Positions 11,265-22,511 of a stretch of 64,000 nucleotides of DNA are shown here, one piece after another; position 1 is the stretch's first letter, and every line of letters begins with the position of its first letter. Source of the DNA: JAPPLB01 sp965206655 (GTDB lineage: Bacteria > Acidobacteriota > Terriglobia > Bryobacterales > UBA6623); NCBI GenBank assembly GCA_965206655.1, contig CBDBKC010000010.1, forward strand, positions 1 through 64,000. The letters run 5' to 3'. The translations under genes were made by a program, and so were the position numbers. Below the pieces are notes generated by a model. The model worked only from the letters and a program-made list of their open reading frames with translations. It did no database searches and was not told the origin of the DNA.

Positions 11265-11432
11265 CTGGGCGCCACTCAGGGGTGATCTGGCGCGGCGGCC
11301 GATCCACCGTCGAACCGATGCTCGCATCAAGGGGCACATCGCTAGCTAGGCCTGGGCAGATTACTCAGACCCAACGGCCGGATGCCTGGAAATCCCGATA
11401 GTTTCAGCGTCCGCGCGATAACCGTCTCAGGG

Positions 11433-12794
11433 TCACGCAGCCTTCGCAAGTGGTTCAGGAGTATCCCGGCTGATCTTACGGTGTTCGCGATTGATCGCGA
11501 CAACGATACCGAGCCATATCACGACGAGTACGACGTTCACCATGGCGAAGTGCTGGATCTCGAAAGCCAACTGCACTCCAACGAAAACGACGAGAGCTTG
11601 GAAGAGATCCCCCATGCGCCAGAAGAAGGTGTCGATAGCGGCCTTCGCTTTGTACTTGGCCTCGCGGCTCGTCGGCAGGAACAAGGCATGCCGGGCCGTG
11701 TTTTGAATCGAGTAGTCCGTACTGTTCTCCATGATCTTGGCGATCCGCACGATGCCCAACACTGGCATGAAAATAAGAAGAGCGTAACTGCCGAGCGCGA
11801 TGCAGGGCAGGATGAACATGGCCCCACGAACGCCGATGTACTTGAAAATTCTCGAAACAAGAAGCAACTGGAAGAGAAAGCCCAGAAAATTCACCCAACT
11901 GAAAAAGCCCCCGTAGAACGATCCGATGTACTGGTTGATCTGTGCCGGCGCACCCGCCACATCTCCGACAGCGGCGACGGCCTGTGCGAGTACGAGTTTT
12001 CCGAGAATAAACTCGCCGGTGGTATTGACGACGTTGAGCAGCAGGATCAGGATCGCGATCAGCAGCAGGTAGCGTTGTTTGAAGATGAGTTTGAAACCGC
12101 CCTCTTTGCCCAGCGGTTTCGCGGCTTCACCTTGGCGGCCGGCGGCGCGTAAAGCCTCACGGCGGTTCACAATCTGGGTGACGATGATGCACACGCCCAG
12201 CAAGGCCCCCGCGACGAGCATGATGCGATACGGTGCTACCGCCGGCTCGAAAACATCGAAGAGGCGTTGCGCGGTCAGCGTGCCGATCCAGGCGCCGAGT
12301 GAGCTTCCTACACCGACCATCGGGAAGAGCCGTTTCCCCTGGTCCTCGGTGAAGACATCATTGGCGAACGCCCAGAACTGAGCGATCACCAAAACGCTAA
12401 AGATACCCACCCACAGGAAGAACGCAACACCGATATGAACGCCCGCCTCGCCCAGCAGGTGAAAGATCGCCAGGTGCGAAATGAAGAACAGCGTCACCCA
12501 GCGGATCAAGCGCAGTCGATCAACCTTAGCCGCGAAGCTGCCATAGGCGGGGATCAAGAACAACAACAGCAGCGCCTGACCCGCCGCCGAATAGCTCTTC
12601 ACCTCGGCGCCGCTCTCGGTGAGGATGAGAGGCTCTCGAACCGTTTTCAACAGGTAATACGAACCGAGCAGCAGAAAGACGTTGAGGGCGAGCAGCAAGG
12701 CCGTCGGGCCTTCGCCCGGCCGGACGTCGGCGAAGAGGGATAGGGCGGTCTCGATGGGGCCTTTGCGATCCTCTGCTCGTTGTTTTGCGGGCAT
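11433..12794 (-). CDS. Tlc/NTT-like nucleotide (ATP/ADP) carrier, MFS-related membrane protein
   Basis: Twelve-helix membrane protein resembling the ADP/ATP translocase (Tlc) family of the major facilitator clan. It has the N-terminal region LLLGSYYLLKTVREPLILTESGAEVKSYSA, the central FWAFANDVFTEDQGKRLFPMVGVGSSLG and the C-terminal STDYSIQNTARHALFLPTSREAKYKAKAAID. In Rickettsia, Chlamydia and plastids these carriers exchange ATP and ADP. Free-living bacteria carry distant homologues of unknown substrate, sometimes fused to HEAT or cyclic-nucleotide domains, which are absent here. The open frame extends to 12884, but the upstream 30 residues are Ala/Arg-rich, so ATG 12794 (MPAKQRAEDRKG) is the likelier start. 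It stands alone on the minus strand. Confidence 0.8.
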   Translation of the reverse strand: MPAKQRAEDRKGPIETALSLFADVRPGEGPTALLLALNVFLLLGSYYLLKTVREPLILTESGAEVKSYSAAGQALLLLFLIPAYGSFAAKVDRLRLIRWVTLFFISHLAIFHLLGEAGVHIGVAFFLWVGIFSVLVIAQFWAFANDVFTEDQGKRLFPMVGVGSSLGAWIGTLTAQRLFDVFEPAVAPYRIMLVAGALLGVCIIVTQIVNRREALRAAGRQGEAAKPLGKEGGFKLIFKQRYLLLIAILILLLNVVNTTGEFILGKLVLAQAVAAVGDVAGAPAQINQYIGSFYGGFFSWVNFLGFLFQLLLVSRIFKYIGVRGAMFILPCIALGSYALLIFMPVLGIVRIAKIMENSTDYSIQNTARHALFLPTSREAKYKAKAAIDTFFWRMGDLFQALVVFVGVQLAFEIQHFAMVNVVLVVIWLGIVVAINREHRKISRDTPEPLAKAA

Positions 12795-12926
12795 AGTATT
12801 TCGATGTCCGACGCCGTGGTCGGTAGCGCGAGCAGCTAGTGTATCAGCCGGAGCGGCTGACGGGACAGGACCGCGGCGTTTCAAGTCTCAGCGGCTTCGC
12901 CCGATCAGCATCTATAGGAGAGTTCC

Positions 12927-12974
12927 GGAAGGATGGAAACTCGTTCACCCGGAAGGATGGAAACTCGTTCACCG
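12927..12974. repeat. Perfect-type tandem duplication, 24-bp unit
   Basis: The unit GGAAGGATGGAAACTCGTTC plus ACCC occurs twice, back to back (12927-12950 and 12951-12974), with only the last base differing. The surrounding 12795-13248 stretch is non-coding and lies between the divergent Tlc-like and zinc-ribbon genes. Nothing else was recognised there. The duplication could reflect replication slippage or a duplicated regulator site. Confidence 0.9.
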
Positions 12975-13248
12975 TGAGTGACGTCTAATCAAAGAGAGGG
13001 TCAAGAACGTAGCGTCGAGGGTCACCTCGGCGAACATAAGGGAAAACGGCACTTGAATTGAAGGCCAAGCTGATGTATGCTGCAAAGTGACCATCCCACA
13101 GATGTGGCGTCCAGACCCTCCAAGAGGACGCTGTCACTGCAACCAGCAGTTAGCCTGGGTTGGTCACCATCAGTCGTTTCTCAGAGTTGATTTGTAGGCT
13201 GGACGTACACGAACCTGCTAGGTGAAGTCCGGGTTAGCCTCGAAAACC

Positions 13249-13548
13249 ATGCGAAATCAAACCTCAGATAGACGGTCGGGCAGACCGTCGCGGCCCTTTC
13301 GAAAGAAGAAGAGAAAGGGTGGCGGCGGAGATAACGGTAACAGGAGCGGACAGAACGGCAACCGGCTGGCCCAAGGCCAACAACCGCAGCCACAAATGGC
13401 GAGCGTTTGCCAGAAGTGCGGGCAGCCGGCTCCCGACGGAAAGCTCTGTACGTTCCACCGCAACTTGCTGAACGCGTTGCGGAACAGCGCACCGCCCGGC
13501 AGGCAGGGACGAAACCGTATGCCGTCCGGCTACGACTCGCCCGTCTAG
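13249..13548 (+). CDS. Small basic zinc-ribbon protein
   Basis: About 99 residues. The first half is very basic and Gly-rich (RPFRKKKRKGGGGDNGN), suggesting nucleic-acid contact. The second half has a CxxC...C knuckle (VCQKCGQPAPDGKLCTFHR) in which two Cys pairs/His can bind Zn. ATG 13249 is the first ATG. A GTG at 13222 would add nine residues, and neither has a strong ribosome binding site. The ORF is believable because the Cys/His motif is coherent and compositional bias changes with the domains. Function is unknown. A small RNA- or ribosome-associated protein is an inference only. The flippase gene follows 158 bases downstream. Confidence 0.6.
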   Translation: MRNQTSDRRSGRPSRPFRKKKRKGGGGDNGNRSGQNGNRLAQGQQPQPQMASVCQKCGQPAPDGKLCTFHRNLLNALRNSAPPGRQGRNRMPSGYDSPV

Positions 13549-13706
13549 AAAAGAACCGAGGTCCGCCCCGCGACCACCCCGATGGGGTCGGCGAGTGGAA
13601 TTATGTCCGCTTGACGCGGTCGGCGAGCGCGGTGGTCTCGGCAACTTGTTTGCCGGGGGAGCGGCCGCCGGAGTTGCTCCGGCGCTTTGACGTAAGCTTT
13701 CTCTCA

Positions 13707-15089
13707 ATGGGTTCCGAAAAGCGCGAGCCGCGAATCTACCCAGGGCAAGAAGGGCCGCCGATCAAGCAGGGGATGCCTCTTCCGAGCGGCTCGTTCCGCT
13801 ACCGCCTCCATCACGGAGCGGCCTGGGCACTGGGTAGTCACGGGGCGGCGATCCTGGCCCAGGCAGGGATCATCGTTCTCCTCGCGAAACTGGGCAGCGC
13901 ATCCGTTGTGGGCGAGTATGCGCTCGCCCTAGCGATTGTGTCGCCGATCGCTCTGCTTGCGCGGCTGCAATTGCGCGCCATCATCGCGACGGATGTCGCC
14001 AAGGAACAGCGTTTCGGGGTCTATGTCGCGCTGCGTCTGCTTACCAATCTCGTGACGATTGGAACCGTCGCGCTGGTCGTCTCCGGGTTGCGTTATGAGG
14101 CCGAGTTCAGCTACGTCGTTCTCGCTTCCGCACTGGCTAAGACGATCGAGAATACCAGCGATGTGTTCCTCGGCCGCCTACAGGCGAACGAGGATTGGCG
14201 GCGTATCGCAATCTCTTCCTTCACGAAGGCCGGCTGCTCACTGGCGGCATTCCTGACTGCGTGGATGTGGGGAGGCGGGCTCGCTCTTTCCATTCTGGCG
14301 TTTGGCGCCGGCCAGTTGGTGGTTCTCGGCTGCTATGAGCTGCCGGCCGTGCGGGCCTTACTCCGCCCGGAGAACGAGACGGTTTGGCCGGTGTGGAACG
14401 GGGCATCGCTGTCGCGGCTCACGATGACGAGTCTCCCTTTGGGATTCGTGGCGATGTTTGTCAGCTTGATTCTTCAGGCGCCGAGGTATTTTGTTGAAGC
14501 CTATGAGGGGACGGAAGCGCTCGGATACTGGTCGGCGGTCGTGCAGTTGGCAACGGCGCCGTCACTGTTACTGCAACCGCTGGGGCAGGCGTCGCTATCT
14601 CGTTTGGCCTGGTATGACCGGGGGGACGACGCTGCTTACCGCCGGCTGATGGGGATTCTCATCGCGGCCGCGGTCGTGATCGGTATTGTGGGGGTCGCCG
14701 GCACGGTTGCGCTGGGGGAATGGGCGTTGAGGTTGTTCTATCGTCCCGAGTACGAAGCGCTTCAGCCGGTGTTGTTGGTCTTGATGATCGGCATGTCGGC
14801 GACCCACGTAGCCGCGATTCTGGGATTCGCCCTAACGGCGGCGCGGCGCTTCCGCCCGCAGCTCGTGCTCTTCGCGCTCACGGCCGGGGCGAGCGCGGTG
14901 AGCTGCCGCCTGCTGTTACCCGGATACGGTCTCGTGGGAGCCGCTTACGCGCACGCCGCGACATGGCTCTTCGCCTGCATCGGGGCCGCCGCGATTCTCA
15001 TTTGGCACCGCCGGGAGCGCAGCGGCGGATTTCGCACGGTCGTGGAGAGTGACGTTCCCTACGTGACGGATAACAACCCCTTGGCTTGA
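13707..15089 (+). CDS. Wzx-type polysaccharide/lipid-linked oligosaccharide flippase
   Basis: About 460-residue polytopic membrane protein of the MOP (Wzx/MurJ-like) exporter superfamily, with 12-14 hydrophobic segments. The opening segment HHGAAWALGSHGAAILAQAGIIVLLAKLGS is typical of O-antigen flippases, and the helix pair QAPRYFVEAYEGTEALGYWSAV is the central conserved region. ATG 13707 (MGSEKREPR) is preferred. The open frame upstream to 13407 overlaps the zinc-ribbon gene and is compositionally its shadow. Likely role: moving undecaprenyl-linked sugars across the inner membrane. No glycosyltransferase cluster is adjacent apart from the GT gene at 17.4-19 kb. Confidence 0.85.
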   Translation: MGSEKREPRIYPGQEGPPIKQGMPLPSGSFRYRLHHGAAWALGSHGAAILAQAGIIVLLAKLGSASVVGEYALALAIVSPIALLARLQLRAIIATDVAKEQRFGVYVALRLLTNLVTIGTVALVVSGLRYEAEFSYVVLASALAKTIENTSDVFLGRLQANEDWRRIAISSFTKAGCSLAAFLTAWMWGGGLALSILAFGAGQLVVLGCYELPAVRALLRPENETVWPVWNGASLSRLTMTSLPLGFVAMFVSLILQAPRYFVEAYEGTEALGYWSAVVQLATAPSLLLQPLGQASLSRLAWYDRGDDAAYRRLMGILIAAAVVIGIVGVAGTVALGEWALRLFYRPEYEALQPVLLVLMIGMSATHVAAILGFALTAARRFRPQLVLFALTAGASAVSCRLLLPGYGLVGAAYAHAATWLFACIGAAAILIWHRRERSGGFRTVVESDVPYVTDNNPLA

Positions 15090-15159
15090 GCCAGGCTCAC
15101 CCGCCGGTAGAGAATGACGTCGTCAAACTCACAGTGTCAGTTCGCTAGACTGGCAGTAT

Positions 15160-16395
15160 ATGCGTAGCCCAAGTAGGCATATCCGCGGAATCGCGCTCGG
15201 GGTGTCGGCAATCTTTTTGTTGACCGCCGGCGCACTGCCGGCGGGTGATTGGCCCCAGTTCCGCGGCCCAACGGGACAGGGCATCTCCGATGAGACCGGA
15301 TTGCCGATCCAGTGGAGCGAGAGCGAGAACATCAAGTGGAAGGTTCCGATACCGGGGGAAGGTTGGTCGTCACCGGTGATCAAGGATGGCCGGGTCTGGC
15401 TGACGGCGGCGACGGAGGGCGGACGATCTCTGCGAGCCATTGCGGTCAACGTGGCGTCGGGCGAGATGATTCACAACGTCGAGGTCTTTCGTGAGGATCA
15501 GCCGACGAAGAAACACAAGAAGAACAGCTACGCCACACCGACGCCGATCCTCGAAGGCGACCGCGTCTACGTACACTTCGGCACACAGGGGACGGCGGCG
15601 CTGACCGATGCGGGCAAGATCGTCTGGAAGAACGAAGAACTGAGTTACGTGCCGGGTCACGGACAGGGTGGAGCGCCGGAGTTGGCGGGTGACCTGCTGG
15701 TGATTAGCTGTGATGGAACGGATCAACAGTACGTCGTTGCGTTGGACAAGGACACGGGCAAGATCCGGTGGCGAACGCCACGGCGGAATGCCAGGATGGC
15801 CTTCACTACGCCACTGGCGATCACTGAGGGCGGCACTCGGCAGGTTGTGAGCCCGGGCGCGGACCGGGCGGTCGCCTACCAGCTCGAGACGGGCGAAGAG
15901 TTGTGGTCGATCCGGTATGGCGGGTTTTCGAACGTGCCCCGGCCGGTGTTTGCTCACGGGCTCGTCTTCGTCGCTTCAGGATTCTACAATCCGGTACTCT
16001 TCGCCGTCCGCCCCGACGGGAAGGGCGACGTGACGGAGAGCCATGTGGCCTGGAGCACGAGCCGGGGTGTGCCACTGACGTCCTCACCGGTAGTGGCCGG
16101 GGACGCTATCTACTTCGTGAGCGACAACGGGATCGCGAGCTGCCTTGACGCGAAAACGGGTCAACAGCGGTGGCGGTCGCGGCTCGCCGGCGCCTATGTG
16201 GCGTCCCCTCTCTATGCCGGAGGGCACATCTATTTTCAGAGCGAGACGGGGCTGACGACCGTCATCAAACCGGGGAAGGCTTTCGAGAGAGTCGCCGAGA
16301 ACCAACTCGACGGCCGCACGTTCGCATCGCCGGCGATCGTGGGAGGAGCCATCTTTCTGCGAACGGATACCCATCTATACCGGATCGAGGAATGA
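15160..16395 (+). CDS. Exported PQQ-type/BamB-like beta-propeller protein
   Basis: Residues 1-28 form a signal peptide (GIALGVSAIFLLTAGALPAG). The rest is a propeller built from PQQ-like repeats: ADWPQFRGP-type opening (GDWPQFRGPTGQGISDE), then WKVPIPGEGWSSPVIKDGRVWLT, DKDTGKIRWRTPR and DAKTGQQRWRSRL. The opening is characteristic of the acidobacterial/planctomycetal PQQ-repeat family rather than BamB itself. No dehydrogenase active site or quinone ligand set can be confirmed, so a binding or scaffold role in the periplasm is as likely as catalysis. It stands alone between the flippase and the OmpA gene. Confidence 0.75.
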   Translation: MRSPSRHIRGIALGVSAIFLLTAGALPAGDWPQFRGPTGQGISDETGLPIQWSESENIKWKVPIPGEGWSSPVIKDGRVWLTAATEGGRSLRAIAVNVASGEMIHNVEVFREDQPTKKHKKNSYATPTPILEGDRVYVHFGTQGTAALTDAGKIVWKNEELSYVPGHGQGGAPELAGDLLVISCDGTDQQYVVALDKDTGKIRWRTPRRNARMAFTTPLAITEGGTRQVVSPGADRAVAYQLETGEELWSIRYGGFSNVPRPVFAHGLVFVASGFYNPVLFAVRPDGKGDVTESHVAWSTSRGVPLTSSPVVAGDAIYFVSDNGIASCLDAKTGQQRWRSRLAGAYVASPLYAGGHIYFQSETGLTTVIKPGKAFERVAENQLDGRTFASPAIVGGAIFLRTDTHLYRIEE

Positions 16396-16430
16396 TCAGG
16401 CCCGGTTAGAAGAAGCACAGTCGCGGTTTG

Positions 16431-17327
16431 ATGAAGGAGTCGTCTGCTGCGAGAATGGGGTCAGCGGTGCCACCCCGGTTCATCGAACAAAAAGGCGGAA
16501 AGCTGAACACGACAGTCGCGATTGCGGGAACGTCGTTGCTGATCTGCGTGTGCGTTCTGTTCCTGCTTTGGCGGCAGGCGGCGCGGCTCGAAAACCAGCT
16601 TCAGGAAACCGAGGCGCGCGCGGCGACTTTGGAAGGGCGTCTCGAGGAGTCGCGGGAGCAAGCGGAACAGTTCCGCCGTGAGAGCGAACGAGCCCAATCG
16701 GAAGCCGAAGCGGCCACGGCGGAAGCCCGTGAGTTATCCAACGCCCGGCGTGAAGCCGAACTCGAGCGCGAATTAGCTCGCGAGGAGGCCGACCTATCGC
16801 GCGAGGAATCCGAACACGCCCGGCGTGAAACCGCCCGGCTGCAGGTGGAAGCCGAGCGCATGCGGCAACAGCGCGAAAAAGAACTCGACCGCATGAAGGA
16901 AGCGTTGGGCCGTATCGCCGAGACACGCCGCACCCCGATGGGAATGGTCGTGAATCTCGGTGAGGATTCATTCCTTTTCGATTTCAACAAAGACAGCCTT
17001 CGCCCTGAAAACCGCGAATTGCTGAGCCGCATCGCGGGAGTGCTCCTGGCTTCGCACGGCTATCGGCTGCAGGTCTACGGACACACGGACGACCTGGGAC
17101 CGGCGGTCTATAACCAAGACTTATCAGAGAGGCGGGCTCGGGCTGTGACGGACTATTTAATCGAAGCAGGCGTACCGAAGGCGCTCGTCGATGTTCGCGG
17201 TTTTGGAGAGTCGAGTCCCCGTGCAAAGGCCGCTAACCGGCAAGGGCGTCAAAAGAATCGGCGCGTGGAAATCGGCGTGATTGACACGATCATCAACTAC
17301 GGCGGCGAGGTTGAGGAAGTTCGCTGA
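16431..17327 (+). CDS. Membrane-anchored coiled-coil protein with OmpA/Pal peptidoglycan-binding domain
   Basis: One transmembrane helix (about residues 31-50, VAIAGTSLLICVCVLFLLW) is followed by a long heptad-rich coiled coil (about 55-165, runs of Glu/Arg/Ala). The C-terminal OmpA domain has the hallmarks FDFNKDSLRPENRELL, VYGHTDDLGPAVYNQDLSERRARAV and GFGESSPRAKAANRQGRQKNRRVEI, with the Asp and Arg that bind diaminopimelate. The layout resembles inner-membrane stators such as MotB or ZapB-like spacers. It probably links the inner membrane to peptidoglycan. ATG 16431 was chosen. TTG 16428 and ATG 16455 are alternatives. It is convergent with the GT gene, 28 bases apart. Confidence 0.85.
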   Translation: MKESSAARMGSAVPPRFIEQKGGKLNTTVAIAGTSLLICVCVLFLLWRQAARLENQLQETEARAATLEGRLEESREQAEQFRRESERAQSEAEAATAEARELSNARREAELERELAREEADLSREESEHARRETARLQVEAERMRQQREKELDRMKEALGRIAETRRTPMGMVVNLGEDSFLFDFNKDSLRPENRELLSRIAGVLLASHGYRLQVYGHTDDLGPAVYNQDLSERRARAVTDYLIEAGVPKALVDVRGFGESSPRAKAANRQGRQKNRRVEIGVIDTIINYGGEVEEVR

Positions 17328-17355
17328 CCCCGGGGCGGCACGTCGCGTTTACCGA

Positions 17356-19032
17356 TCAGCGATTGCCGGAACCTCTGAGTCGGCTCTGCTCGAGAGCACG
17401 CTTCGCCAAGTCGAGGTTTCGCCGGATACGGCTTTCACCCGGCAGATACCTGGCCGCCAATTCCAGGTGCCCCACGGCTTCCGCGTAGCGGCCGCTTTTT
17501 AGCGCCAGAGTCGCCATATCGTTTCGGATCATGGCTTCCTCGCGGTCAAAACGCGGGCCGGCCGGCAAGTACGCTCGAGCAACCGGACTCCATAGGACGA
17601 AGGTGCGCATGATGTTGATGTCCGGCGGATCCCAATTGAAGGGCTGGGTAAAAGATAGGTGCATGTGCAGAAAAACGGTTGCCGCAAGAACAACCGCGCT
17701 CGCGGACTTGATAGCGACAGCCGGGAGCCGAGGCGGGCGCCAGAGGGCGAATCCGATGAAAGCCAAGATCATCCAGACGGGGAAGAAATCCTGTGTGTAA
17801 CGACGGGCCGCCGACGCGAAGGTGAGGAGCATGCCAAACGCCATGGCCGACCCCAAAGCCGCCGCCCCGAAAAAAATCCGCAGATCGAGAGGGCCTGAAC
17901 CCGGGCGAACCAGACGCCAGGCAATCAGCCCCAGCACAACAAAGGGTGAGGCGAGCAGCAGTGATGACGCATCCTCGGCCCGCAGCGTCTCGACGAGGGG
18001 CGTCCAGCCGATGTGTTCAATCCACGGGAAGTCGTTACTGATGTCGGGCAGGGCCAGCAGGTAGTGCTTGATATTCTCGGGAGCACGACTCAGGGCAAAC
18101 GGCGCCTTGCCGCTAGCATCGGCCAAGTAGTTGTTACCGTAGTCCCACGGCGAGCCGAACCGCGCGGCGTTGTAGAGCATTTGGACCCCGCCCGCTAAGA
18201 AGACGGGGATCGAAAACGCCGCAAGCGTGGCCGCGAGCTTGACAAACGAACTGCCTCGCGCGTACAGGGCGATCCCCAGGAAAACAAACAAGGCCGGCGC
18301 ATAGAGTACGAGCGTGACACGAGTCAGCATGGCGCATCCAATGAAGGCCCCGGCGGCCGCCGCCCATCGAGCCGTGTCCGCTTCGAGAGATCTCAGAAAC
18401 GCATAGAGGGCAACGAGAACGCACAACGAGCCTACTCCGATGCTTTCGTGATATACGGTCCCGCGCAAAGCTATGAGCGTTGTAGGCGTGCCTAACGCGA
18501 AAGCAAAGAAGAACCAGCGGCAGGCGGCCTTCGATATTTCCGGAAAGAAGCGTTTGCGGAGCCGGATGATAATGCCCAGAAAAACCAGTGACGTCAGCCA
18601 TCCGGTGAGGATGCAGGCGACTCGGTCGGTAAGGGTGGCGCCGACGAGCTTCGCGGCGGCATGGAAGATGCCCGGAAACGGCCCCCACTGAATGTAGTAG
18701 CGGCCCTCGAACGGGATCATGTCATGGATATATCCCTGTTCGGGCCGAATCGGGATGTGGAGCTGACCGGCGAGCAGCGCGTCGGCAAACAGGTCGTAGT
18801 AACCCATCAGGTTCCTGAAATCGTAGTAGCCCCATGTGCCGACGGTCGCATAGATAGCCAGCAACACGACCGCCCAGATGATCTTGTCGATCGTTCTGAT
18901 CGCGTCAGGTGAGGAAGATGCCACGTCGCCGGATTGGCGGGACGGCCGGCTGTTGGCGGACCGGGCCGAGGATTTCGCAGCCGGCGAGGATTTGCGAGCT
19001 CTGACGGTCTTGTTTTTCGGCCTGCGAATCAT
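17356..19032 (-). CDS. Polytopic membrane glycosyltransferase-like protein (PMT/ArnT clan) with short TPR tail
   Basis: About 558 residues after choosing ATG 19032 (MIRRPKNKTVRARKS). The upstream extension to 19137 is low-complexity. A basic Ser-rich cytoplasmic N-terminus is followed by about ten hydrophobic helices and a large first extracytoplasmic loop (YYDLFADALLAGQLHIPI...IPFEGRYYIQWGPFPG), as in GT39/GT83-type lipid-sugar transferases. The last 60 residues (LALKSGRYAEAVGHLELAARYLPGESRIRRNLDLA) look like one to two TPRs, an uncommon tail. The sugar donor and acceptor are unknown. It lies 206 bases downstream of cimA and probably has its own promoter. Confidence 0.7.
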   Translation of the reverse strand: MIRRPKNKTVRARKSSPAAKSSARSANSRPSRQSGDVASSSPDAIRTIDKIIWAVVLLAIYATVGTWGYYDFRNLMGYYDLFADALLAGQLHIPIRPEQGYIHDMIPFEGRYYIQWGPFPGIFHAAAKLVGATLTDRVACILTGWLTSLVFLGIIIRLRKRFFPEISKAACRWFFFAFALGTPTTLIALRGTVYHESIGVGSLCVLVALYAFLRSLEADTARWAAAAGAFIGCAMLTRVTLVLYAPALFVFLGIALYARGSSFVKLAATLAAFSIPVFLAGGVQMLYNAARFGSPWDYGNNYLADASGKAPFALSRAPENIKHYLLALPDISNDFPWIEHIGWTPLVETLRAEDASSLLLASPFVVLGLIAWRLVRPGSGPLDLRIFFGAAALGSAMAFGMLLTFASAARRYTQDFFPVWMILAFIGFALWRPPRLPAVAIKSASAVVLAATVFLHMHLSFTQPFNWDPPDINIMRTFVLWSPVARAYLPAGPRFDREEAMIRNDMATLALKSGRYAEAVGHLELAARYLPGESRIRRNLDLAKRALEQSRLRGSGNR

Positions 19033-19237
19033 GCTGGGGCCCCGGCGAAACCGGGCCAACGAGCTTGTCGGGAACGTCCATTCTAGCAGCGCGGGTTGGA
19101 CTCCCCCACGGGCCGATCGCGCCACGAGGAGGTCCAAGCGAACCGTACGGTCGAGGGGACAAGCCTAGAGGAAGTCTCTGTTTCCGGCCTACTCCGCATC
19201 AAGTGTTAACGACTTGGGTTGTGCCGCCGTTGGCGAT

Positions 19238-20848
<1,611 letters not shown>

Positions 20849-20916
20849 GGGTAGGCTCCGGGTTTGTGGTTGAGCCGGCGCCGGCCGAGAGGATTGCCCC
20901 GGCCGGCCCCGCCCAA

Positions 20917-21912
<996 letters not shown>

Positions 21913-21954
21913 CTTGTTTGTTTTCCTCTGACTCTTTCTATGGATCGAAATCGG

Positions 21955-22509
21955 TTAAGCCTTAACCGGCTCGCGTTTCCTATCGGGAACCCGCGAAGCC
22001 TCGGCGAAGGTATCACGATGATCGCCTTGGGGCCCCCTAGCCATCGCCATCGCACCCGAGCGAATCATCTCGACATCGCCGTAGTTGTGTAAGAGGCCGA
22101 TCAGCGCGTTTAGCTTCTCGCCGGCCCCCGTCACTTCGAGAGTGTAGGAAGTCGGAGCGGCGTCGACGACGCGGGCGCGAAAGATGTCGGCCTCTTTCAG
22201 CAGTGCTGGGCGCATATCCGGCGACACGCTCACTTTGATGAGCGCCAACTCGCGTGTGACGGCAAGTGAATCGGTCAGGTCGACGACCTCGACGACATTC
22301 ACGAGGCGCTCGATCTGTTTAATCAGCAACTGTTCGTCATGGGTATCGGAATCGACCTTCACGACGATCGTCATGTTCGACAACGTCGGGTCCAGCGTCT
22401 TCGCAACCGTGAGACTGTCGATGTTGTATCCGCGGGACGTGAGCACGCCCGCGACGCGCATCAAGGCACCGGGTTTGTTTTCAACGCGAAGTGAAATGAG
22501 CTGCTGCAT
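21955..22509 (-). CDS. ilvN: Acetolactate synthase small (regulatory) subunit
   Basis: About 184 residues. The N-terminal ACT domain (LISLRVENKPGALMRVAGVL, with RGYNIDSLTV) binds valine for feedback inhibition. The C-terminal domain with VVDLTDSLAVTRELALIKV activates the catalytic subunit. I start it at ATG 22509, directly behind GGGGGA and two bases after the ilvB stop. The long open frame upstream to 22791 overlaps ilvB and is a shadow. The tight spacing shows translational coupling with ilvB, as expected for a stoichiometric complex. Confidence 0.95.
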   Translation of the reverse strand: MQQLISLRVENKPGALMRVAGVLTSRGYNIDSLTVAKTLDPTLSNMTIVVKVDSDTHDEQLLIKQIERLVNVVEVVDLTDSLAVTRELALIKVSVSPDMRPALLKEADIFRARVVDAAPTSYTLEVTGAGEKLNALIGLLHNYGDVEMIRSGAMAMARGPQGDHRDTFAEASRVPDRKREPVKA

Positions 22510-22511
22510 CG

